Positions 1 to 6,586 of a stretch of 64,000 nucleotides of DNA are shown one piece after another. Numbering within the stretch: position 1 is the first letter of the stretch; the number at the start of each line of letters is the position of its first letter. The position numbers and the translations under genes are program-made. Origin of the DNA: Ornithinimicrobium humiphilum (GTDB taxonomy: Bacteria; Actinomycetota; Actinomycetes; Actinomycetales; Dermatophilaceae); the NCBI RefSeq assembly GCF_006716885.1, contig NZ_VFPU01000001.1, positions 2,542,001-2,606,000 of the forward strand, written 5' to 3'. Under the pieces are notes generated by a model. The model saw nothing but the letters and a program-made list of their open reading frames with translations. It made no database searches and had not been told where the DNA came from.

Positions 1-641
1 AGACCGACCCCGACGACTCCTCCGGCGACGGTCTCCTGCAGGAGGCCGTCGCCGGGGCCGTGGTCTCCGGGCCGCCCGTCCCGCGGCGCTCAGCGGGCTG
101 CCGCGTGGTGGGCACCGGCCCGCTCGCGGCACGGTTGCGCCGGACGGTCGAGAGCCCACCCTCCCGGGGCACCGATGTCGTGGACGTCCTGGTGCACCAC
201 CACGTCGTGCCTCCGGACGTCGGGCTGGAGGTGGCTCGGGACGGCCGGCTGGCTCTCCCGGTGGTCGTGCAGCCGAGGCGGGTCCTCGTGGGGCCGGTCG
301 TGGGGACGGGCGCGGGCCCCTGCCTGCACTGCCTCGACCTGCACCGCCGTGATCGTGACCCGGCCTGGCCCCACGTAGCCACGGTCCTGGGCCACCCGGC
401 CGAGCAGGGCGGACCGGTGGAGGTGCCCGAAGCCGTGGCGCGGGCGACGGAGGGTGTGGTCCTGCTGCTCGTGGGTTCCGTGGGCTCCCCCGCCCTCGGA
501 CCCGTCGACGCGGGGCTCGTCCACGAGCTCGGCCCGGCCGCGCCGCACGTGGTCACGCGCCGGTGGGTCGTGCACCCGGCGTGCCGGTGGCACGCCGGGG
601 ACGACGACGGGGGCCGCCCCGGTGCGGGACGGCCCCCGTGA
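1..641 (+). CDS. ThiF / TOMM cyclodehydratase-like protein, 3' part only
   Basis: The reading frame is open from the left edge (first whole codon at base 3) and stops at 641, so the N-terminus lies outside the window. The visible 212 residues contain a Cys-x-x-Cys-like stretch (PCLHCLDLHRRD, near residue 110) followed by DPAWP. I recognise this from actinobacterial ThiF-family / bacteriocin-cyclodehydratase-domain proteins, which often sit close to whiB7 and uvrD2. In such proteins this part precedes or ends the adenylation fold. No catalytic ATP-binding motif is visible in this fragment, so the activity cannot be judged. The stop codon lies inside a terminator-like hairpin (607-639). Family assignment is moderate and function is inferred. 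Confidence 0.6.
   Translation, partial: TDPDDSSGDGLLQEAVAGAVVSGPPVPRRSAGCRVVGTGPLAARLRRTVESPPSRGTDVVDVLVHHHVVPPDVGLEVARDGRLALPVVVQPRRVLVGPVVGTGAGPCLHCLDLHRRDRDPAWPHVATVLGHPAEQGGPVEVPEAVARATEGVVLLLVGSVGSPALGPVDAGLVHELGPAAPHVVTRRWVVHPACRWHAGDDDGGRPGAGRPP
607..639 (+). terminator. Hairpin at the end of the ThiF-like gene
   Basis: A 10-bp GC stem (ACGGGGGCCG pairing with CGGCCCCCGT) has a 13-base loop and overlaps the stop codon at 639-641. There is no T-run, as is usual in such GC-rich genomes. It probably terminates the upstream gene. Confidence 0.5.
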
Positions 642-668
642 TGCCGGCCGGTCGGCCGACGGCTGCGA

Positions 669-860
669 TCAGCCCCGGGCGGTGGCCAGGCGACCTGCGC
701 GGCGCGGTGCCGCGGACGGGGCGCTCGACCGGTGCCGGCCCCGCGCGAGCAGGGTCGGGCGTCGCGGCCGGAGCCGCGCGTGCCGAGGGGCTGGACGCAG
801 CCAGCGCTCGCGGTCGCGGGCGACGGCCCGCGCCTCGAGAACGGTCATCTGCGTGCTCAT
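669..860 (-). CDS. Small Arg-rich hypothetical protein downstream of whiB7
   Basis: This 63-codon frame starts at ATG 860, with AAGGA eight bases upstream, and uses mostly C/G-ending codons like its neighbours. The product begins MSTQMTVLEARAVARDR and is then strongly basic, with about a quarter Arg, several RPR/RGR clusters and no membrane segment. It lies 86 bases beyond the whiB7 stop on the same strand, so it could be read from the whiB7 transcript. I do not recognise a family. Support is the ribosome site, codon pattern and position only; it may be a chance frame in GC-rich DNA. Confidence 0.4.
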   Translation of the reverse strand: MSTQMTVLEARAVARDRERWLRPAPRHARLRPRRPTLLARGRHRSSAPSAAPRRAGRLATARG

Positions 861-946
861 GAGTGGTGTCCTTCTGGTTCGGTGCGTTCATGGATGGGTG
901 GTGAGGGCCGCGCGGACCATGGCGCCGCGGGACGGCCCGGGCCGGG

Positions 947-1342
947 TCATGCGGCGACCTCCTGCTTGCGAGGGCGGCCGCGCGGCCGCTTGCGGGGGAC
1001 GACGGTCCCCTGGACGAGGAGCTGGCCTCCCCAGACGCCCCACGGCTCACCGCGCTCGAGAGCGCTGGCGAGGCAGGCCTCGCGCACGGGGCAGGGCCCG
1101 CAGAGCGACTTGGCCACCTCGACCTCGTCCGGCAGCTCGGCGAACCACAGGTCGGCAGGGTTCTGCCGGCACGGCAGGGCGTTGGTCAGGGCCTCCTCCT
1201 CGACGAGGTCCACGACGGCCGCCACGCTGCGGAGGGCGTGCGTCTGGGTGTTCTCGGCGTGCGTGAGCATGGCGCTAGGCACGTCAGTTCCTTCCTGCTC
1301 GGATCTGTGCTGCTGTCGGGCTCGGACTGCGGTGGTCGTCAT
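947..1342 (-). CDS. whiB7: WhiB7, redox-sensing transcription activator of antibiotic resistance
   Basis: The protein shows the four iron-sulfur ligands (Cys58, 81, 84 and 90, the last three in CGPCPVREAC), the WhiB turn EPWGVWGG at 99-106, and the C-terminal AT-hook KRPRGRPRK that distinguishes WhiB7 from other WhiB proteins. WhiB7 binds SigA on AT-rich-flanked promoters and switches on intrinsic drug-resistance genes when translation is inhibited. The start at ATG 1342 has GAGGAG upstream. A GTG at 1282 with GAAGGA, or ATG at 1270, would give a protein closer to the usual 90-100 residues, so the 131-residue form may carry an extra N-terminus. It is preceded by its own promoter, an upstream ORF and a folded leader. 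Downstream of uvrD2, as in mycobacteria. Confidence 0.95.
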   Translation of the reverse strand: MTTTAVRARQQHRSEQEGTDVPSAMLTHAENTQTHALRSVAAVVDLVEEEALTNALPCRQNPADLWFAELPDEVEVAKSLCGPCPVREACLASALERGEPWGVWGGQLLVQGTVVPRKRPRGRPRKQEVAA

Positions 1343-1364
1343 GTCGGTCTCCTCGGCGGTGAGG

Positions 1365-1452
1365 GGATCCGCGACGGTCCGGACTGCGACCGGGGTCGTT
1401 CCCGGTGCGGACAGCAGAACGGCCGCGGATCCTCGGACGAGGACTCGCGGCC
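1365..1452 (-). promoter_or_regulatory. whiB7 leader with mutually exclusive hairpins (attenuator-like)
   Basis: Read on the minus strand, a hairpin at 1452-1421 has arms GGCCGCG+TCCTCG and CGAGGA+CGCGGCC with one A/C mismatch and a G-U pair. A second hairpin follows at 1412-1377 (outer GTCCG/CGGAC, inner ACCGGG/CCCGGT). The 3' arm of the first contains GGATCCGCG, which is exactly complementary to CGCGGATCC at 1373-1365, just before the ribosome site. The first hairpin and this long-range pairing cannot form together. A translated ORF ends 25 bases upstream. This is the layout of ribosome-dependent attenuation known for whiB7/wblC in other actinomycetes. Confidence 0.6.
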
Positions 1453-1476
1453 GGTGGACGCAGGAAGGCGGGAGGC

Positions 1477-1686
1477 CTAGCTGGTCGGCGCGAAGGTCAC
1501 GTCCAGGATGGGGTCGGGGGTCGGCGAGGCGTCGGTGCCGGTGGGCCGGCCGAAGCCGCCGAAGACCGGCACGCCGCCCGCGACGTCGCGGAACACACGC
1601 GTACGCCGCGCACCATCAGAGGTGGTGGGCAGGCCGCGGGCACCGTCGACGGACGGTCCGACGAGGTTGACGATCGTCATCTCCAT
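1477..1686 (-). CDS. Upstream ORF in the whiB7 leader (69 aa)
   Basis: ATG 1686 follows AGGAGG at a good distance. The frame runs 69 codons to TAG at 1477, 134 bases before whiB7. The product (MEMTIVNLVG... ending DPILDVTFAPTS) matches no family I know. It lies between the whiB7 promoter and the leader hairpins, so its translation, and stalling by ribosome-targeting drugs, would decide whether the hairpin at 1421-1452 forms. Known whiB7 upstream ORFs act through being translated rather than through their product. This one is fairly long, so a functional small protein cannot be excluded. A second in-frame ATG is at 1680. Confidence 0.55.
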   Translation of the reverse strand: MEMTIVNLVGPSVDGARGLPTTSDGARRTRVFRDVAGGVPVFGGFGRPTGTDASPTPDPILDVTFAPTS

Positions 1687-1757
1687 GGCTTTCCACCCTC
1701 CTCTCGTGCGCTGCGCGACCCCGACGGCACAGATCGGCCGTGGGCTGGACAGGAAAC

Positions 1758-1796
1758 ACTGTAGGCGACCGGTCGCCCGGCGCACAACGTATTTAT
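1758..1796 (-). promoter_or_regulatory. whiB7 promoter with WhiB7-type AT-rich element
   Basis: On the minus strand an AT-rich ATAAATA (1796-1790) lies two bases before the -35 TTGTGC (1787-1782), followed by an 18-base spacer and the -10 TACAGT (1763-1758). An A/T patch directly upstream of a SigA -35 is the described signature of WhiB7-activated promoters, so the gene is likely autoregulated. The spot is the only clearly AT-rich patch in this part of the window. Confidence 0.65.
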
Positions 1797-1840
1797 CGGA
1801 AAGTCTTCCAGAGCCGCCCGGCGGCCCCTGTCCCCGCAGG

Positions 1841-3973
1841 TCAGGAACCCTGCGCGGACTCCCGGCGGAGCACCTCGAGCACGCCGTCGCCGTAGAGCTC
1901 GAGCTTGCGCGCGCCGACGCCGGAGATCTGCTGGAGGGCCGACCGGTCGGCGGGGACCGACTCCGCGATGGCGGTCAGGGTGGCGTCGGTGAAGACCACG
2001 AAGGCGGGCACCCCCGCCTCGGCCGCGACCTGCTTGCGCCACGCCCTCAGCGCCTCGAAGACCGCCTCGTCGTAGGTGGGCGGGCAGGCGGAGCAGCGCC
2101 CCACCTTGCGCTCGGCCGCGGTGTCGAGCAGGGTCCCGCAGGAGCGGCAGGTCCGTGGGGCAGGGGTGCCCCTGCGCCCGGACCGGCTGCGCCGCGGCCG
2201 CCCCGGGGCGGCCGCCGCCTCGCCCAGCACGGTCGCGGCCGGGGCGAGGAAGCGCGAGACGGACCTGGAGGAGCGGCCGCCCGGGGCGCGTGCCGCCGCC
2301 CAGCTCAGGTGGAGCTCCTTGCGGGCCCGGGTGATGCCGACGTAGAGAAGTCGGCGCTCCTCCTCGACGCGTTCCGGAGTGTCGGCCAGGGTGATGGGGA
2401 GCAGGCCCTCGCTGCACCCCACGAGGAGGACGACGTCCCACTCCAGGCCCTTGGCGGCGTGGAGGCTGGCGAGCGTGATGCCCTCGACCGTCGGGGCGTG
2501 CTGCTCGGCCGCGCGGCGGTCGAGCTCGGCGACGAGGTCACCGACCCGCGCCCCGGGCGCCGTCCCCGCGAGGTCGTCGGCGAGGCGGACGAGCGCCTGC
2601 AGGCTCTCCCAGCGCTCCCGGGTCGCCCCGGCTCCCTCGGGTGGCGTCGGGGACCACCCGGCCCCGGTGAGGACGGCCCGCACGACCTCGCCCAGCGGGC
2701 TGCTGCCGTCGTCGGACCGGACCGCGCCCCGCAGCAGCAGCACGCCGGCCCGGACCTCGGCGCGGGAGAAGAAGCGCTCTCCCCCGCGGACCAGGTAGGG
2801 GACGTCGGCCCGGGCGAGCGCGGTCTCGACGGCCTCCGACTGCCCGTTGGTGCGGAACAGGACGGCGATCTCGCTCGCCGGGACCCCGGTGTCGAGCAGG
2901 CGTCGGACGGTGGCCGCCACGCCCTGGGCCTCGGCCTCGTCGTCGGGGTAGGAGGTGAGGGTCGGCGCGGGTCCGTCCTCCCGCTGGGCGACGAGCTGCA
3001 CGGTCGGCGCCATCGCGCGGGCCGTCGGGCCGTCGGGGCGCCGGCCGCCGGCGAGCACGAGGTTGGCGAGGTGGATGACCTGGGGCGTGCTGCGGTAGTT
3101 GCGGACGAGCCGCACCGTGCGGGCGGCCGGGTGCCGCGCCGAGAAGGAGAGCAGGTGGTCGGCGGAGGCGCCGGTGAAGGAGTAGATCGACTGGGCGGGG
3201 TCGCCCACGACGCAGACGTCCGAACGCTCCCCGACCCACAGGTCCAGCAGGTGCTGCTGGAGCGGGTTGACGTCCTGGTACTCGTCGACGACGAAGTGGC
3301 GGTACTGCTCGTGGATCTGGGCCGCGATGCGGGGGTGCTCGTCCAGCAGCCCCACCGTGAGGAGCAGCACGTCCTCGAAGTCGATGACGTGGCGCTCGGA
3401 GCACACCTCGCCGTAGACCTCCAGCAGCCTGGCCATGGCCGTCGCGTCGAGACCGGCGACCTGCCGGCCCTGGCGGCGCGCGGCCGCCGGATAGGTCTCG
3501 GCCGTCAGCAGGCTCACCTTGGACCACTCGATCTCGGCGGCGACGTCGCGCAGCCCCGCCCGGTCGAGCCGCAGCCGGAGGCGTCCGGCCGCCTCGACCA
3601 CCGCGGGGATCTTCTGGGAGAGCACCTCCGGGGGAGGGCCGCCGACGGCCTGGGGCCAGAAGAACTGCAGCTGCCGCAGCGCCGCAGCGTGGAAGGTGCG
3701 GGCCTGCACCATGGGGACCCCGAGGCCGCGCAGCCGGGTGCGCATCTCGCCGGCGGCCCGGGCGGTGAAGGTCACGGCCAGCACCCGGGACGGGTGGTAG
3801 GCGCCGCTCGCCACGCCGTAGGCGATGCGGTGGGTGATCGCCCTGGTCTTGCCGGTGCCCGCGCCGGCGAGCACGACCATCGGGCCGCTCGGGTGCGCGG
3901 CGACCTCGCGCTGCTCGGGGTCCAGGCCCTCGAGGACCGCGTCGGGGTCGGCGGGGCCGGGGACCGCGCTCAC
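1841..3973 (-). CDS. uvrD2: ATP-dependent DNA helicase UvrD2 (superfamily 1A)
   Basis: The 710-residue protein has the SF1 helicase motifs in order: Walker A AGAGTGKT near residue 35, DEYQD, the QxxR/GDPAQSIYSFTGA region, a GLEWD segment and VGITRAR. A zinc-type cluster CRSC...CSAC follows near 590-615, then an HRDC domain (about 630-700, LQQISGVGARKLELYG). UvrD2 is the HRDC-containing 3'-5' helicase typical of actinobacteria (M. tuberculosis protein about 700 residues). The GTG start at 3973 overlaps the nudC stop by four bases (GTGA), so the two are translationally coupled. The frame continues far upstream but only through nudC antisense, so the start is placed here. Confidence 0.93.
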   Translation of the reverse strand: MSAVPGPADPDAVLEGLDPEQREVAAHPSGPMVVLAGAGTGKTRAITHRIAYGVASGAYHPSRVLAVTFTARAAGEMRTRLRGLGVPMVQARTFHAAALRQLQFFWPQAVGGPPPEVLSQKIPAVVEAAGRLRLRLDRAGLRDVAAEIEWSKVSLLTAETYPAAARRQGRQVAGLDATAMARLLEVYGEVCSERHVIDFEDVLLLTVGLLDEHPRIAAQIHEQYRHFVVDEYQDVNPLQQHLLDLWVGERSDVCVVGDPAQSIYSFTGASADHLLSFSARHPAARTVRLVRNYRSTPQVIHLANLVLAGGRRPDGPTARAMAPTVQLVAQREDGPAPTLTSYPDDEAEAQGVAATVRRLLDTGVPASEIAVLFRTNGQSEAVETALARADVPYLVRGGERFFSRAEVRAGVLLLRGAVRSDDGSSPLGEVVRAVLTGAGWSPTPPEGAGATRERWESLQALVRLADDLAGTAPGARVGDLVAELDRRAAEQHAPTVEGITLASLHAAKGLEWDVVLLVGCSEGLLPITLADTPERVEEERRLLYVGITRARKELHLSWAAARAPGGRSSRSVSRFLAPAATVLGEAAAAPGRPRRSRSGRRGTPAPRTCRSCGTLLDTAAERKVGRCSACPPTYDEAVFEALRAWRKQVAAEAGVPAFVVFTDATLTAIAESVPADRSALQQISGVGARKLELYGDGVLEVLRRESAQGS

Positions 3974-4920
3974 CGGATCCCCTGCGGGGACGGCTCGGGC
4001 AACGGCCCGCCGAACCACTCCTCGATAAGGACCCTGGCGATGGACACCCGGCTCGGCAGGGTCCGGGCACCGGCGCGCACCAGGTCGGCGAGCTCCCCGC
4101 GGGCGTACCAGGCGGCCGAGCGGATCTCGGTGGGGTCGGGAACCAGGTCGGTCGTCAGGGCCCGAGCCCGGAAGGCGAGCATCAGGGACGCGGGGAAGGG
4201 CCAGGGCTGGTCGCCCCGGAAGACCAGGTCCGCCACGTCCAGACCCACCTCCTCGTGCACCTCGCGCACGACGGCCGCCTCCATGGACTCCCCCGCCTCG
4301 ACGAAGCCCGCGAGCACCGAGATCCGGCCCTCGGGCCAACTGGCACCGGTGGCCAGCAGCAGCCGGTCGTCGTCGTCGACCACGGCGACGATGATCGCCG
4401 GGTCCGTGCGCGGGTGGTGCTCGGACCCGTCGGCCGGGCAGCGGCGGACCCAACCGCCCTGCACCACCTCGGTCACCGTGCCGCACCGCGGGCAGTGCCG
4501 GTGGGTGCGGTGCCAGCCGTGGAGGGCGGTCGCCGTCGTCAGCAGGCCGGCCTCGGTGTCGTCGAGGTCGGCGCCCACCTCGCGCAACGACACCCAGCCC
4601 ACCGACCCGTCGCGGGGGCCTCCCGTGGAGGACCCGTCGGAGGCCTCGGTCTCGTCGACCGCCAGGTAGGCGACGTCGTCGTGCCGTCCGAGGAACCACG
4701 GGGTCCGATCGGCGTCGCCGGGGCATGGCGGTCGGAGGTCCAGGGCCGCGCGGTCGCCCCCGAGCAGCCGGGTGCGTCCGTCGCGCACCACGAGGACCCG
4801 GGTGGTGGGGTCGGCCAGCGCCCTGGCCACGGTGGCGTCGTCGGCGCGCTCCCGGGCGGAGCGGTCGACGGTGGCCCGGGAGAGCGCCAGGTCCAGCAGG
4901 GTCTCGTCGGCACGGCTCAC
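3970..4920 (-). CDS. nudC: NAD(H) pyrophosphatase / RNA deNADding Nudix hydrolase NudC
   Basis: The 316-residue protein has an N-terminal NudC domain, a zinc ribbon (HCPRCG...RRCPADGSEH around 155-185) and a Nudix box AGFVEAGESMEAAVVREV leading into HEEVG. The family motif QPWPFP follows. NudC hydrolyses NADH and related dinucleotides and removes NAD caps from RNA. The GTG start at 4920 has TACAGT ending six bases upstream (4932-4927), which fits a leaderless transcript. An ATG at 4977 lies upstream of that box and is unlikely. It forms a two-gene unit with uvrD2. Confidence 0.9.
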   Translation of the reverse strand: MSRADETLLDLALSRATVDRSARERADDATVARALADPTTRVLVVRDGRTRLLGGDRAALDLRPPCPGDADRTPWFLGRHDDVAYLAVDETEASDGSSTGGPRDGSVGWVSLREVGADLDDTEAGLLTTATALHGWHRTHRHCPRCGTVTEVVQGGWVRRCPADGSEHHPRTDPAIIVAVVDDDDRLLLATGASWPEGRISVLAGFVEAGESMEAAVVREVHEEVGLDVADLVFRGDQPWPFPASLMLAFRARALTTDLVPDPTEIRSAAWYARGELADLVRAGARTLPSRVSIARVLIEEWFGGPLPEPSPQGIR

Positions 4921-4926
4921 CCGGCC

Positions 4927-4932
4927 ACTGTA
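4927..4932 (-). promoter_or_regulatory. -10 box of nudC (leaderless)
   Basis: TACAGT on the minus strand ends six bases before GTG 4920, placing transcription start at or beside the start codon. Confidence 0.55.
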
Positions 4933-4993
4933 GGTGGCCCCACCGACGTGGGACGTGCCGGTCCACCTCCGCGGCACGGGGCGCAGGAGCGCA

Positions 4994-4999
4994 TACGGT
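4994..4999 (+). promoter_or_regulatory. -10 box of the kinase-like gene (leaderless)
   Basis: TACGGT ends seven bases before GTG 5007 and ten before ATG 5010. It is divergent from the nudC box 62 bases away. Confidence 0.5.
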
Positions 5000-5009
5000 G
5001 GGGACCGTG

Positions 5010-6554
5010 ATGCGCACGGATCTGGCCCTGGCCGCCCTCGCCAGCGCCGCCGTCCCCGGGATGAAGCCGGTGGCGGTGGCCGGGATCAGCGACGACGGGC
5101 GCTCCGAGGAGCTGCAGTCCGCCCTCGTCGAGGACGCGACCGGGCGCCGCTGGATCGTGCGCTCGCCGCTCACACCGGTGGCGGGTGCCCGGCTCCAGCG
5201 CAACGACGAGCTGGTGCGCCAGCTCTCCCGGCACGTGCCCTTCAAGGTGCCCGCCGCGGCCGGCTACGCCCCGGTGGGCAAGGACGGCAGCGCCGCGGTC
5301 TACCCCTACGTCGAGGGCAGTCCCCTCGACCTGCGCCGACTGCCGGCCGGGCCCGGCCTGGGGAGCGCGGTGGGGCGCGCCCTCGCGGCCGTCCACAACA
5401 TCCCCCGCGCGGTCTTCGAGGAGCAGGACGTGCCGGTCTTCGACGCGGCGGGCACCCGGCAGCGCGCCATCGCCGAGGTCGACCGCGCGGCCGAGACCGG
5501 TCGCGTGCCGACCGGGCTGCTGGCCCGGTGGGAGGAGGCCTTCGAGGCCGCTCCCCTGTGGCAGTTCGCGACCACACCCGTCCACGGCTCCTTCACCGGC
5601 GCCAGCGTGGTGGTGGCCTTCACCGACGAGGAGGACGCCGCCAGCGGGCGGGTGGTCGCGGTCACCGACTGGGACGAGGCGATGGTGGGCGATCCGGCGA
5701 CCGACCTGGCCGAGCTGTGGGCCCAGGCACCCCGCCCGGCGTGGGACGCGGTCCTCGAGAGCTATGCCCTCGCCAGGGCGCACCGCCCCGACCCCTACCT
5801 CTCCGCCCGGGCCCGGCTCGTCGCCGAGCTGCGCTCGCTGCGCGGGCTGGCGCGAGCCGTCGCCGAGGGCGACGAGGACGCCGCCCGCCGCATCGTGGAG
5901 GCGCTGCGCCGGATGGACCGGCTGACGGAGGCGGACGACTCGCTCGTGCCGGTGACCGCGCGCCCCTCCGGCAGCCGTCCCCCGAGCCCGTCAGCGGGCC
6001 CGACCCCGTCCCCCCGGCCGACGGCGTCCGACGACGACCGGGCGGACGGGCGCGTCGTGGCGCCCGGTGCCGGCCCCGAGACGGACGGGGACCGGACCAT
6101 GGAGGTCCCCCCACCGCCCACGCCGACCGGCGACGGGTTCGACCAGGAGCCGCCGTCCGACGGTGACCCCTACCCCGGGACGGCGTCCGACGAGGACACC
6201 TCCCCCGGGGCTGCGTCCGACGACGATGCCGACGCGGACCCGGTCCCCGGCGCCGACGGCGACCCGACGGACCTGGTCGAGGTGCCGGAGGGTGCCACCG
6301 GCGGGCACGGGCCCGACGCCGGCGCGCAGCTCGAGGAGGCCGGCGCCGAGCCGCAGGCCGCCGCCGCGCCTCCGGACGACGACGAGGCGGTCGACCACGA
6401 GGAGGACCCTGCCGGCGCCGCCGCCGCGGAGCCGGCGGACCCCTCCTCCCCCGAGGCCGGCCAGGGCGTGCCGCCCGAGGCCGAGGACCTGGAGGACGAG
6501 GACCGGCTGCACGAGCTCTACGGCATGCCGGTCGACCCCGACACCTCCCGCTGA
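5010..6554 (+). CDS. Aminoglycoside-phosphotransferase-fold protein with long acidic tail
   Basis: Residues 1-310 have the fold of the aminoglycoside/macrolide/maltokinase phosphotransferases: an N-lobe with WIVRSPL, a C-lobe and the metal-binding VTDWDEAMVGDPATDLAELW near 215-235. The Brenner loop, normally HGDxxxxN, reads HGSFTGAS here, so both the catalytic Asp and the usual Asn are Ser. This may be a pseudokinase. Residues 320-514 are low-complexity Asp/Glu/Pro-rich, with repeated PTASDD/TASDED-like blocks, and look disordered. ATG 5010 and GTG 5007 are both in frame; the GTG fits a leaderless start. It is divergent from nudC-uvrD2. Substrate unknown; a resistance role is not supported. 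Confidence 0.75.
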   Translation: MRTDLALAALASAAVPGMKPVAVAGISDDGRSEELQSALVEDATGRRWIVRSPLTPVAGARLQRNDELVRQLSRHVPFKVPAAAGYAPVGKDGSAAVYPYVEGSPLDLRRLPAGPGLGSAVGRALAAVHNIPRAVFEEQDVPVFDAAGTRQRAIAEVDRAAETGRVPTGLLARWEEAFEAAPLWQFATTPVHGSFTGASVVVAFTDEEDAASGRVVAVTDWDEAMVGDPATDLAELWAQAPRPAWDAVLESYALARAHRPDPYLSARARLVAELRSLRGLARAVAEGDEDAARRIVEALRRMDRLTEADDSLVPVTARPSGSRPPSPSAGPTPSPRPTASDDDRADGRVVAPGAGPETDGDRTMEVPPPPTPTGDGFDQEPPSDGDPYPGTASDEDTSPGAASDDDADADPVPGADGDPTDLVEVPEGATGGHGPDAGAQLEEAGAEPQAAAAPPDDDEAVDHEEDPAGAAAAEPADPSSPEAGQGVPPEAEDLEDEDRLHELYGMPVDPDTSR

Positions 6555-6586
6555 CCCGGGAGACCCGCTCCGCCGCGCCGTCGCGG

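Noticed and set aside
1508..4669. A 1053-codon plus-strand frame
   Set aside because: It is antisense to uvrD2 and nudC, with low-complexity Gly/Arg/Pro/Ala product. The minus strand carries intact helicase and Nudix motifs.
5010..6554. Aminoglycoside or macrolide resistance kinase
   Set aside because: Catalytic Asp and Asn are replaced by Ser and the tail is unlike resistance enzymes; only the fold is supported.
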